This document shows positions 42,101-50,305 of a stretch of 60,651 bases of DNA, piece after piece; position 1 is the stretch's first letter; each line of letters starts with the position of its first letter. The translations under genes and the position numbers were made by a program. Under the pieces are notes generated by a model, which worked only from the letters and a program-made list of their open reading frames with translations, did not search any database and was not told the origin of the DNA. The stretch comes from JBOHBN01 sp050698355 (GTDB taxonomy: Bacteria; Actinomycetota; Actinomycetes; Streptosporangiales; WHST01), in contig JBOHBN010000146.1 of assembly GCA_050698355.1 (NCBI GenBank), positions 1-60,651 of the forward strand, in the 5' to 3' direction.

Positions 42101-44461
42101 GTGCTGATCGCAGCGTTGTTTCTCGCGGTAGCCGGGGCTTTCTGCTTCGCGACCGGCGCCTCCCTACAACAGCGCGAGGCTGTCCGTGCGGCGGCCAGCA
42201 GGGGGGCGAAAGTGCACTCGGTGTGGCAGCTGGCACGGCGGCCGATCTGGCTGGTGGGGGTCGGGGCAGCTGGACTCGGCGCCGCCGGCGTGCTGTTTGC
42301 CCTCCCGCTCGCAGCGGTGTTCCAGGGCCACGGAGCACGGCCGTGGGAGCTACTCGCAGCACTGCTGGTACTCACTGGGCTGTCGGTGTTGCTGGTCGCG
42401 ATGCCAAAAGGGCCCGGGGTGCCGCACGTAACGCCTGCGGCGGCCGTGGCTTTCCTCGTACTCACGGGAGCGCTGACCGCTGCGCTCGCGGCTGCGAGCG
42501 GAACCGTAAGCAGGCGCTGGCGGTCCGCGTTGCTCGCTGCCGGCGCTGGTGTCGCATTCGGTGCCACCTCGGTGTTCGTCCGCGCCCTCATGCGGGTCGC
42601 CGACCAGAGCGGCCAGACGGTGCCACTCCTGCTCGCCAGTGCCGGCATCGCGGTCTTGGCACCGCTCGGCTTCCTGCTCACCCAGGGCGCTTACCGTGCC
42701 GGAGGCCTTCCAGCCGCGGTGGCGGCGATCACCGTTCTCGATCCCCTGACCGCCGCGGCAGGCGGGATCCGGCTCCTGGGCGAACCGTTCCCGTCCACAT
42801 CGGCGGCGGCGGTGACAGTGACGGCCGGGGCTGCAGCGGCAGCGCTCGGGATCGCCGTGCTCGCCCGGTCGCCGGCGCATGCGGTTACCACGGCCAGCGC
42901 CGAACCCAGAGACGTCGCGTCATCCGACATTGACGCACCCGGTCGTGGCGTTGGGCGGAAGCGGTATCGGCTCGGCGGTGGTCGTCGAACGAACGGGGGA
43001 GAACCTGTTCGAACGAGCCGAGACCAACCACCACGACGCAGCCCACCGACACGCGATACCCGGCAACGGGCGCAGCGCTCCGACCACGACGCCCGGTCGG
43101 GTTGGGGGAAGTGGATATCCGCATCTGCTCGTGCCTCCTCGGCACCGCAATTGACGAGGTACCCGCACTCGGGGCGGGACCTGATCACCGCGGCATTGCA
43201 CAGCCCCATGGCCGACACTCCGACTGTCCTTACCAGCAAAGGAGATGATGTGCTCCCGCCTGTCTTGAGAACCGGTGTCCCACCTGCACCCCGCGTGGTT
43301 ATCCTCTCGGCGAGTGTGGGTGCCGGTCACGACGGCGCGGCGGACGAACTCGCTGAGCGCATGCGGCACCGGGGATTCGCGGTTCATCAGCATGACTTCA
43401 TCGAGTTGCTACCCGCATCGTTGGGGTACCACGTTCGACGGGTATATGCGTCGCAACTACGGTTGGCGCCGGGTAGCTGGTCATGGTTGATGCGCGTGAC
43501 CGGGCGGCGGACGCTGGCGGGAGCGGTTGGCGCTTTGACCACATTGGCCGCGGGCAGTTCGCTGCTGCGGGCGATCGCCTCGTCGCCTGCGGTGGTCGTG
43601 TCGACCCATCATCTGGTCAGCCAGGTTCTCGGACGGCTGCGTAGCGGCGGGCGGCTGGCCGCCCCGGCGGTCACTTTCCTCACCGATATGTCGGTGCACC
43701 GGTTATGGGTGTCCGAAGGCGTCGACGTCCATCTCGCGATCGGACCATCCGCCATGGCGCAGGCGAGAGCCCTGAAGGCAGGAATGGTCTACGCATGCGC
43801 GCCGGCGGTCTCAGCCATGTTTCGACCGGTTCGCTGCGCAGCCGAGCGGAGACGGGCCCGCGAGTACTTCGGGCTTCCCGCCAACAGTCCGATCGCGTTG
43901 ATCGTGGCGGGTTCATGGGGCGCGGGTGATGTTGTGCGAACCGCACGCGACATCGCTGAATCCGGGCTCGCGGTACCGGTCGTGGCTTGCGGCCGTAACG
44001 AGCGCCTACGCCGCCGCATCGCCCGGGCCGGTACTGGACAGGCGCTCGGCTGGGTCGATGAGATGGCCGATCTGCTGCGTGCCTGCGAGGTGGTGGTACA
44101 AAACGCAGGAGGTCTGACATCATTGCAGTCGCTGGCCACTGGGGTACCGATGCTCACCTACCGGCCGATCCCAGGCCATGGTCTGGCCAACGCCGCGGCA
44201 CTCGACAGGGCAGGCCTTGCGCCCTGGGTTCATGACCGCGTCCAGCTCCAAGCGGCTCTACGCCGTGCGCTTGATGGATCGAAGCGGGAGCCCAGGCTCG
44301 TTCGGGCATGGCCAGCCACGGATCCGGCCGCGCTGGTCGAGGCGGTCGCGATGCGGTGGGCGACCACAACTGGGGAGATGTCCCGGATCCACGACCGCCG
44401 ACCTATCAGCACGCGAGGGAACCCCACCGCCCAGCCGCTGCCCGAAGAGGTGCCGATGTGA
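42101..44461 (+). CDS. DMT-family transporter joined in frame to an MGDG-synthase-like glycosyltransferase
   Basis: One uninterrupted frame of 786 codons. Residues 1-270 are a DMT/EamA-like transporter with 9-10 helices (starting LIAALFLAVAGAFCFATGASLQQREA, given in family terms). Residues about 270-380 are an Arg/Ser/Thr-rich linker without recognisable structure. Residues 395-786 are a GT28-like glycosyltransferase of the monogalactosyl/glucosyl-diacylglycerol synthase type: VVILSASVGAGHDGAADELAERM, VVVSTHHLVSQVLG, FLTDMSVHRLWV and VVVQNAGGLTSLQSLATGVPML. It may be a true fusion or two genes whose separating stop was lost: GTG 43250 with a strong ribosome-binding site could start the glycosyltransferase alone. 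It would glycosylate diacylglycerol at the membrane. Confidence 0.75.
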   Translation: MLIAALFLAVAGAFCFATGASLQQREAVRAAASRGAKVHSVWQLARRPIWLVGVGAAGLGAAGVLFALPLAAVFQGHGARPWELLAALLVLTGLSVLLVAMPKGPGVPHVTPAAAVAFLVLTGALTAALAAASGTVSRRWRSALLAAGAGVAFGATSVFVRALMRVADQSGQTVPLLLASAGIAVLAPLGFLLTQGAYRAGGLPAAVAAITVLDPLTAAAGGIRLLGEPFPSTSAAAVTVTAGAAAAALGIAVLARSPAHAVTTASAEPRDVASSDIDAPGRGVGRKRYRLGGGRRTNGGEPVRTSRDQPPRRSPPTRDTRQRAQRSDHDARSGWGKWISASARASSAPQLTRYPHSGRDLITAALHSPMADTPTVLTSKGDDVLPPVLRTGVPPAPRVVILSASVGAGHDGAADELAERMRHRGFAVHQHDFIELLPASLGYHVRRVYASQLRLAPGSWSWLMRVTGRRTLAGAVGALTTLAAGSSLLRAIASSPAVVVSTHHLVSQVLGRLRSGGRLAAPAVTFLTDMSVHRLWVSEGVDVHLAIGPSAMAQARALKAGMVYACAPAVSAMFRPVRCAAERRRAREYFGLPANSPIALIVAGSWGAGDVVRTARDIAESGLAVPVVACGRNERLRRRIARAGTGQALGWVDEMADLLRACEVVVQNAGGLTSLQSLATGVPMLTYRPIPGHGLANAAALDRAGLAPWVHDRVQLQAALRRALDGSKREPRLVRAWPATDPAALVEAVAMRWATTTGEMSRIHDRRPISTRGNPTAQPLPEEVPM
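43238..43252 (+). promoter_or_regulatory. Internal ribosome-binding site and GTG start for the glycosyltransferase part
   Basis: AAAGGAGATGATGTG contains a strong AGGAG followed 5-6 nt later by an in-frame GTG (43250), just before the glycosyltransferase fold begins. ATG 43208 is another in-frame candidate without such a site. This suggests the glycosyltransferase can be made on its own. Confidence 0.6.
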
Positions 44462-45225
44462 CCACACACCCGATTCTCCGCGCCGGCGCTGTTGCTGTCG
44501 GCTCGTCCGCGGCGCTGATCACCGCACGGCACGTAGTGCCCGCAGTCACTGCGTTCGGTCCGCTGCGGCGGGCGATGATCCCCGCTCTCGCAGGCATTGG
44601 CGCGCCCGATCACGTCGCGGTGACCTTCGACGATGGCCCAGACCCCCGGTCCACCCCGCAGTTCCTGTCTCTCCTCGCCCGGGAAGGGATATCCGCGACG
44701 TTCTTCCTGCTCGGCGAGATGGCGTCGAAGTCCCCGGCGCTCACCGCGGAGATCGCGGCCGCCGGACATGAGGTCGCGGTCCACGGATGGGCGCACCGGT
44801 TGCTGCTGAAGCGGGGGTTGCGCACGGTAACCGACGACATCGGCCGGGCCCGCGATCTCATCGGCGAGCTCACTGGAACCCCTCCGCGCTGGTACCGGCC
44901 CCCGTACGGCGTCCTCACCAGGCCAGCGGTCCTCACCGCAGCCAAGCTGGGGTTGACACCCGTCCTGTGGACTTGCTGGGGCCGCGACTGGACAGCCCGG
45001 GCGACCCCGGACTCGGTGCTGGTCCACATCCAGCGGCGGCTTCGTGGCGGTGGCACGGTGCTCCTGCACGATTCCGACTGCACCTCCGCCCCCGGCGCAT
45101 GGCAGTCGGCGCTGGGCGCAATCCCGACACTGGTGGGTCGACTGCGCGAGATGGATTTACAGATCGGTCCGCTGCGCGAGCACGGCGTCACAAGCGGCGC
45201 CGAACCCGTAACCTTTCGACTTTGA
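44458..45225 (+). CDS. Polysaccharide deacetylase (NodB/CE4 family)
   Basis: The 255-residue protein has CE4 motif 1 VAVTFDDGPDPRST (Asp-Asp), motif 2 HGWAH, and motif 3 WYRPPYGVLT, with a late HDSDC in place of motif 5. It removes N-acetyl groups from an amino-sugar polymer or glycolipid outside the membrane. The N-terminal 30 residues (ILRAGAVAVGSSAALITARH) could be a weak signal anchor. GTG 44458 overlaps the glycosyltransferase stop as GTGA. Together with the glycosyltransferase it may modify a sugar head group; substrate unknown. Confidence 0.87.
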   Translation: MTTHPILRAGAVAVGSSAALITARHVVPAVTAFGPLRRAMIPALAGIGAPDHVAVTFDDGPDPRSTPQFLSLLAREGISATFFLLGEMASKSPALTAEIAAAGHEVAVHGWAHRLLLKRGLRTVTDDIGRARDLIGELTGTPPRWYRPPYGVLTRPAVLTAAKLGLTPVLWTCWGRDWTARATPDSVLVHIQRRLRGGGTVLLHDSDCTSAPGAWQSALGAIPTLVGRLREMDLQIGPLREHGVTSGAEPVTFRL

Positions 45226-45243
45226 GCCCGTCCACGTCCGCAA

Positions 45244-45266
45244 CCGACATTACGCAATCGTGTCGG
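45244..45266. promoter_or_regulatory. Inverted repeat CCGACA-N11-TGTCGG
   Basis: A short inverted repeat in the 57-bp gap between the deacetylase and the following small gene. It could be an operator or a weak RNA stem. No T-run follows. Confidence 0.3.
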
Positions 45267-45282
45267 TCTTGAGGGAGAGGTC

Positions 45283-45435
45283 ATGGTTGAGCAAGGCCCA
45301 GCCCTAGCGGTAGCGCATGCGACTCCGGGAAGGGTCTGGCTAGCGATTGTGCCGACCGTGCTGGGCACCTTCTGCTGCGCGGTAGGCACAACGGCCCAGA
45401 ACGTCGCCACACGACCGCGGCCTGGCAGGTCGTAA
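45283..45435 (+). CDS. 50-residue DMT-like membrane peptide, possibly a truncated transporter
   Basis: A short frame with a very good ribosome-binding site (GAGGGAGAGG) starts at ATG 45283. It encodes one helix (VWLAIVPTVLGTFCCAVGTTAQ) followed by NVATRPRPGRS. This resembles the first helix of the DMT transporter at 42101 (LFLAVAGAFCFATGASLQQ). It is either a remnant of a second DMT gene or a genuine micropeptide. It ends 4 nt before the SqdX-like gene. Confidence 0.5.
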   Translation: MVEQGPALAVAHATPGRVWLAIVPTVLGTFCCAVGTTAQNVATRPRPGRS

Positions 45436-45439
45436 CAGT

Positions 45440-47113
45440 ATGACACCTGCGCCATCCCCCGGGTCCATGCGGATCGCCATCGTGACCGAAGTATGGCGGC
45501 CGTCTGTCAACGGTGTGGTGACCCGGTTGATGGCTACTGTGAGCGAACTGGTCCGCGCTGGACATCAAGTGCTGCTCATCACACCGACCGACGCCGACGG
45601 CGACTTCCCCGGCGTCCTGGTGCGGAAGGTGCCGACGATCGGAGTGCCCTTCGTGTACGGCGGGCAGCGGTGGGGGCTGCCTGTGCGCAGAGTGCGGCGG
45701 TGGCTGGCCGACTTCGCGCCAGACGTGGTGCACGTGGTGAACCCGGTGTTGTTGGGCCTGTCGGGGGTGCGTGCCGCATACCGGTTGGGTGTGCCCCTGG
45801 TCTGCTCTTACCACACCGATGTGACGCGCTACGCAGACTCATACCATCTGGGGTTCCTGCGGCCCGTGATTCGTCGGGTGCTGCGCCGGTTGTACAGCCG
45901 CGCCGCACTCATCCTTGTGACCTCCCGGACCGGGCAGGCACAACTGGACTGGTACGACATCGTGCCCGCCGCCGGGGGGTCGGACAAGACGGTCTTCTGG
46001 CCACGCGGGGTCGACCTCGACAGGTTCCAGCCCTCGCCGAACCGGCCAGACCGGGATGGTGCGATCAGGGCGCTCTACGTGGGTCGGCTGGCGGATGAGA
46101 AGAACCTCGCGGATCTAGCGCCGTTAGCGGCTGCGCCGAAGCTGCGGCTGGTAGTCGTGGGAGACGGCCCCGGTCGCCAGGCGCTGGCGGCTCGGCTGGC
46201 CGGCGGCCGGGTGCGGTTTACCGGCACGCTGCACGGGGCGGATTTGGCAGAGGCGTACGCGTCCGCCGACGCACTTGTGTTCCCCTCGACGACGGAGACG
46301 CTGGGGCTGGTCCTGCTGGAAGCCCTGGCCTCCGGTCTGCCGGTGGTGGCGGCAGACAGTCCGGCGAGCCGCGAGATGTTGGCCGGCTGCCCGGCCAGTC
46401 GGCTTTACCCTGCCGGCCGAGCCGACCAGATCGAGGAACTGGTGGAGGATCTACTCGCCGCCGCGCCGAGGGAGGTACTGGCTGAACAGGCCCGCGCGCA
46501 CGTCGCCGGTGACGGCTGGGTAGCCGTGACCGAACGGCTGGTCGACTACTATCAGCGGGCTAGGCAACTAACGACGGAGGCGGCCTCCTTGCCGCGTACG
46601 GCTCGCCGTGACCGGTTGCACCGGCAGGCCGCCGCGTTCGGCGTCGTCGGTGGGCTCAATGCCCTCATCGATCTGGGCGTGTTCAACCTGCTGCTGGCGA
46701 TCGGCCCCACCAGGGCCCCCGGCCAGATCGTCGTCTACAACACCGTCGCCGTGCTCGCTGCAATCGCCAACAGCTACTGGTGGAACAGCCGGTGGACGTT
46801 CCGGCACCGCACCAAGGGCATGCCCCGGCGCGCACGCATCCGGCAGAAGGTCTTGTTCGCCGCGCAAGCCGGGCTCAACATCGCCGTCAACGACGGTGTC
46901 GTCGCTGCGCTCGCTATCTTGTTCACCACATACCAGGTGCTTGCCCCGCCGGTGGCCAATAACATCACCAAGGTTGCTGCCATGCTCGCCGCCTCGGCGG
47001 TCAGTTTCCTGGCCATGCGCCTTGTCGTCTTCCGCCGTCCCCGACCCGAGCCTGATACGTACCATCAGCGTCCCGACCGATCCGGGACCAACCGTTCGCC
47101 TGACAACCGCTGA
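45440..47113 (+). CDS. SqdX/SQD2-like glycosyltransferase fused to a GtrA-family membrane domain
   Basis: The 557-residue protein has an N-terminal GT4 domain (to about residue 370) very like cyanobacterial SqdX, which moves sulfoquinovose from UDP to diacylglycerol: MRIAIVTEVWRPSVNGVVTR, FAPDVVHVVNPVLLGLSG, SYHTDVTRYADSYHLG, WPRGVDLDRFQP and the E-x7-E motif in STTETLGLVLLEALASG. From about 390 a GtrA domain with four helices follows (FGVVGGLNALIDLGVFNLLL, SYWWNSRWTFRHRT). GtrA proteins are thought to flip lipid-linked sugars or help anchor. ATG 45440 or 45467 may start it. The adjacent sqdB supports an SQDG role. Confidence 0.85.
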   Translation: MTPAPSPGSMRIAIVTEVWRPSVNGVVTRLMATVSELVRAGHQVLLITPTDADGDFPGVLVRKVPTIGVPFVYGGQRWGLPVRRVRRWLADFAPDVVHVVNPVLLGLSGVRAAYRLGVPLVCSYHTDVTRYADSYHLGFLRPVIRRVLRRLYSRAALILVTSRTGQAQLDWYDIVPAAGGSDKTVFWPRGVDLDRFQPSPNRPDRDGAIRALYVGRLADEKNLADLAPLAAAPKLRLVVVGDGPGRQALAARLAGGRVRFTGTLHGADLAEAYASADALVFPSTTETLGLVLLEALASGLPVVAADSPASREMLAGCPASRLYPAGRADQIEELVEDLLAAAPREVLAEQARAHVAGDGWVAVTERLVDYYQRARQLTTEAASLPRTARRDRLHRQAAAFGVVGGLNALIDLGVFNLLLAIGPTRAPGQIVVYNTVAVLAAIANSYWWNSRWTFRHRTKGMPRRARIRQKVLFAAQAGLNIAVNDGVVAALAILFTTYQVLAPPVANNITKVAAMLAASAVSFLAMRLVVFRRPRPEPDTYHQRPDRSGTNRSPDNR

Positions 47114-47280
47114 TGCTAGACCGCAGCTGGGCCGGAGACGTCGTAGAGGAGGTAGAGATTGACTGCACGATCGGATCGACCGAGCGACCTTCGCCAGCCA
47201 CTCGATAGTTCTCATGGGCGACACGTGGGGCCGCGACGTTTACAGGTGGGCCGTTGTTTCGGGTGCAGAAGGGTCTTGCT

Positions 47281-48453
47281 GTGCGCACGCTAGTCCTCGG
47301 CGGTGACGGTTACCTGGGGTGGCCCACCGCCTTGCACCTGTCGGATCGAGGCCACGACGTTGCGGTGGCCGACAACTTCGCGCGACGCCAGTACGACTAT
47401 GAGCTGGGTGTGGAAAGCCTGGTCCCCATCGAGCTACCGCACGTGCGGGTCCGGGCCTGGCGGGAGGCAACAGGGCGGGACATCAGGCTCTACGTCGGAG
47501 ATCTGCGCAATGCAGAGTTCACCCACGAGATGATCCGCGAGTTCCGTCCGGACGCTGTCGTTCACTTCGCCGAACAGCGCGCTGCCCCGTACTCGATGAT
47601 CGACCGCGCTCATGCGGTCTACACCCAGACCAACAATGTCGTCGGCACGCTGAACGTCCTGTTCGCGATCGCCGAGGCGGACAATGACATTCACCTGGTC
47701 AAGCTCGGCACCATGGGCGAGTACGGCACGCCCAACATCGATATCGAGGAGGGCTGGCTTGAGGTCACCCATAAGGGCCGCACCGACCGGGTGCTGTACC
47801 CGAAACGGCCCGGCTCGTTCTACCACCTGTCCAAGGTCCATGACAGCCACAACATCGAGTTCGCTTGCCGCATCTGGGGAACCAGAGCCACCGACCTCAA
47901 CCAGGGGGTGGTCTACGGACAGGAAACCGACCAAACCGCGCGCGACCCGAGGCTCTCCACCCGATTCGACTACGACTCGGTGTTCGGGACGGTGCTGAAC
48001 CGGTTCGTCGTTCAGGCCGTGCTCGGGCATCCGCTAACGGTGTACGGTTCCGGCGGCCAGACGAGGGGCCTAATCGACATCCGCGACACGGTGGAGTGCA
48101 TCCGGCTGGTGTGCGAGAACCCTGCAGAACCAGGCGAGTACCGCGTGTTCAACCAGATGACGGAGAGCTTCTCGGTTGCCGGACTCGCCAAGACGATCGC
48201 GGACACCTACGACAAGCCGGTGCAGATCCAGTACCTGGACAACCCCCGGGTCGAGGCCGATACCCATTACTACAACGTGGTGCATACCCGGCTCGTCGAC
48301 CTCGGTCTGCAGCCACACACGCTGTCCGAAACCCTGCTGAAGTCCCTGTTCACCATCGCCGACGCCCACAAGCACCGCGCGGACGTCGCCGCGATGCTGC
48401 CAACCGTCAACTGGCGCTCTACCGCGAGCCCGCACAACAGCGCGAGCAGCTGA
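47281..48453 (+). CDS. sqdB: UDP-sulfoquinovose synthase (SqdB/SQD1)
   Basis: The 390-residue extended SDR enzyme makes UDP-sulfoquinovose from UDP-glucose and sulfite, the committed step of the sulfolipid SQDG. Evidence: NAD motif GGDGYLGWPTA (residues 7-17), HFAEQRAAPYSMIDR, the SQD1-specific KLGTMGEYGTPNIDIEEGW with the catalytic Thr, the Tyr-x3-Lys in SFYHLSKVHDS, and TRATDLNQGVVYG. Length matches plant and bacterial SQD1. GTG 47281 gives the natural N-terminus. It follows the SqdX-GtrA gene by 167 nt on the same strand, so precursor and transferase are encoded together. SQDG is rare in actinobacteria. Confidence 0.93.
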   Translation: MRTLVLGGDGYLGWPTALHLSDRGHDVAVADNFARRQYDYELGVESLVPIELPHVRVRAWREATGRDIRLYVGDLRNAEFTHEMIREFRPDAVVHFAEQRAAPYSMIDRAHAVYTQTNNVVGTLNVLFAIAEADNDIHLVKLGTMGEYGTPNIDIEEGWLEVTHKGRTDRVLYPKRPGSFYHLSKVHDSHNIEFACRIWGTRATDLNQGVVYGQETDQTARDPRLSTRFDYDSVFGTVLNRFVVQAVLGHPLTVYGSGGQTRGLIDIRDTVECIRLVCENPAEPGEYRVFNQMTESFSVAGLAKTIADTYDKPVQIQYLDNPRVEADTHYYNVVHTRLVDLGLQPHTLSETLLKSLFTIADAHKHRADVAAMLPTVNWRSTASPHNSASS

Positions 48454-48710
48454 GCCCCGGATCATGAGTGCTGCGTCCGAATCCTCCGGGCCGCGGACAC
48501 ACGCTCTCGCCTCGCACGTGGTGGTGACCGGGTGGTTCTGGATTCGTCGGCAGCCGCCCGAACTCGTCACTGCAATACAGCTGGACCTTATGCAGGGTGA
48601 TCCCAGTGTCCGTACCGTGGTGGGGACCCAAAGGCATGGGTAAGGCTTGAGCTGGACGTGCGAAGGGCCAGGATCGCACTCGTGATCATGGCCCTGACCT
48701 GCATGGATGG

Positions 48711-48783
48711 TGCGCCGCCAGGGACTCGAACCCCGAACCCACAGATTAAGAGTCTGTTGCTCTGCCAGTTGAGCTAGCGGCGC
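48711..48783 (-). tRNA. tRNA-Lys (anticodon CTT)
   Basis: On the minus strand: acceptor GCGCCGC/GCGGCGC, D arm GCTC...GAGC, anticodon stem CAGA/TCTG with loop CTCTTAA (anticodon CTT), T arm with GGTTCGAGTCC, discriminator A. 73 nt, no encoded CCA. Confidence 0.95.
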
Positions 48784-48988
48784 GTACGACGTGCTCACGT
48801 TAGCAGGCCAAGGGCCAGCGGTGCGAAGCAGACCACCTCGGATTCCACGGTCACCGGCAGCGTCGGGCAGGCCGCGTACCTGCCCGGACGGGAGGCATGC
48901 ACACGGCGTTTGGGGGTTTCAAACGACGCATACGCCATGTGAACCCCCGAGAGCTCCCATCCACATATTAGGGAGGCGCCCGCGCACA

Positions 48989-49387
48989 TTACTCGAGGAC
49001 GCGCTTGAGCGTCGCCAGGTCCGCCGACACCGCGTCGGCGTCGCGGGCGAAGTCGTCCGCGCTCATCTCGGGCCGGCGCCGTAGCGTGAAGACGACCTCG
49101 CAGCTGGCGTCGCCGTCCGGGATCACCCGAAGCGGGTTGTACACGCTCTGCCCGGTCGGGAGCGTCACCGTGTGGTCGAGGACGCCGAAGTCGTTGCGCT
49201 CGGCGAAGGTGACCACGACGCGTCCCATCGGCGAGTCGGCGATCCGCTGGCCGTCGACCCGTTCGACGGACGTGCCGGCCAGCCCGGCCGCCCAGTTCGG
49301 CAGGTTGGTGGAGTCCGAGGCGTATTCGTACACCGCGGCGGCGGGCCGGCCGATGGCAATGCTGAGGTGCTTCGATTCGTTCGCCAT
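48989..49387 (-). CDS. SRPBCC (START/Bet v1-like) family protein
   Basis: This 132-residue cytoplasmic protein has the helix-grip pattern HLSIAIGRPAAAVYEYASDSTNLPNWAAG (here in pieces) and a closing helix (DDFARDADAVSADLATLKRVL). Such proteins form a ligand-binding cavity for hydrophobic molecules; no specific role can be given. ATG 49387 is preferred over an upstream ATG because AGGAT lies about 9 nt before it. It lies between tRNA-Lys and tRNA-His. Confidence 0.78.
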   Translation of the reverse strand: MANESKHLSIAIGRPAAAVYEYASDSTNLPNWAAGLAGTSVERVDGQRIADSPMGRVVVTFAERNDFGVLDHTVTLPTGQSVYNPLRVIPDGDASCEVVFTLRRRPEMSADDFARDADAVSADLATLKRVLE

Positions 49388-49494
49388 GCGGCCATCCTGC
49401 CCCACGGGCCCGCCGTCACCGATCGCGCTCTACCGCTGCTGTACGGATGGCGGGAGGCCCTCTCCAGCCTTGCGGAGAGGGTCGCTGACCTTGG

Positions 49495-49567
49495 GGTGAG
49501 CGATGGGACTCGAACCCACGACCCCCAGGACCACAACCTGGTGCTCTACCACCTGAGCTACGCCCAC
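49495..49567 (-). tRNA. tRNA-His (anticodon GTG)
   Basis: On the minus strand: acceptor GTGGGCG/CGCTCAC, anticodon stem CCAGG/CCTGG with loop TTGTGGT (anticodon GTG), T arm GTGGGTTCGAGTCCCAT, discriminator C. The genomic base at 49568 supplies the extra G(-1) opposite it, as expected for tRNA-His. Confidence 0.95.
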
Positions 49568-49617
49568 CATGCTCGTACGCATCGCGCTTCCGCGCGGACC
49601 AACAGTGTACTTGGCCG

Positions 49618-50283
49618 TCAGGGTTGCCTGTCGGAGGGCGGCGCCGCCGTCCGGCCCGCTCCGGCGCGGCTGTCCACACCGGCCGTCGGGTGGCTGGTGA
49701 TGGACGCGGCGACCTCGCGTGCCTGGTCGCTGTCCGGCCCCGGCGGTCGGACGAACAGTGCCGCCCGGTAGTAGCGCAGCTCGTCTATCGACTCGCAGAT
49801 ATCGGCGAGCGCGCGGTGGCCACCGTTCTTCTCCGGGCTGGCGTAGTAGACGCGCGGGTACCAGCGGCGCGCGAGCTCCTTTATCGACGACACGTCGATC
49901 ATCCGGTAGTGCAGGTGCTCGTCGAGCTCCCGCATGTGCCGTGCGATGAAGGCGCGGTCGGTGGAGATCGTGTTGCCGCACAGCGGGGACTTGCCGGCGG
50001 TCGGGACGAACTGGCGGATGTACGCCAGCACCTGCCGCTCGGCCTCGGCGAGCGTGACGCCGTCCGCGAGCTCGTCGAGCAGGCCGGACGTGGTGTGCAT
50101 CTCACGGACGACTGGCAGCATGCCGTCGACCGCTCCGTCGGGTGGCTTGATCACCACGTCGACGCCGCTGCCGAGGACGTTGAGGTCGCCATCGGTGACC
50201 AGAGCCGCGATCTCGACGAGCACGTCGTTCTCGAGGTCGAGGCCGGTCATCTCGCAGTCCACCCACACGAGCCGGTCGTTCAT
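49618..50283 (-). CDS. orn: Oligoribonuclease
   Basis: This 221-residue DEDDh 3'-5' exonuclease degrades 2-5 nt RNA and dinucleotides such as pGpG. Motifs: VWVDCEMTGLD (Asp9, Glu11), GNTISTDRAFIARHM, YRMIDVSSIKELARRW and the closing KNGGHRALADICESI with the catalytic His and Asp. The last 40 residues are a Pro/Ala-rich tail beyond the normal enzyme. ATG 50283. It is encoded just upstream of tRNA-His on the same strand, a common actinobacterial order. Confidence 0.95.
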   Translation of the reverse strand: MNDRLVWVDCEMTGLDLENDVLVEIAALVTDGDLNVLGSGVDVVIKPPDGAVDGMLPVVREMHTTSGLLDELADGVTLAEAERQVLAYIRQFVPTAGKSPLCGNTISTDRAFIARHMRELDEHLHYRMIDVSSIKELARRWYPRVYYASPEKNGGHRALADICESIDELRYYRAALFVRPPGPDSDQAREVAASITSHPTAGVDSRAGAGRTAAPPSDRQP

Positions 50284-50305
50284 GCTGCCACCCTATTTGA
50301 CCCGC

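Noticed and set aside
42879..43154. Alternative plus-strand frame of 91 codons in the DMT-glycosyltransferase linker
   Set aside because: No ribosome-binding site and no family match, although it could mark a frameshift; it is kept only as a point for resequencing.
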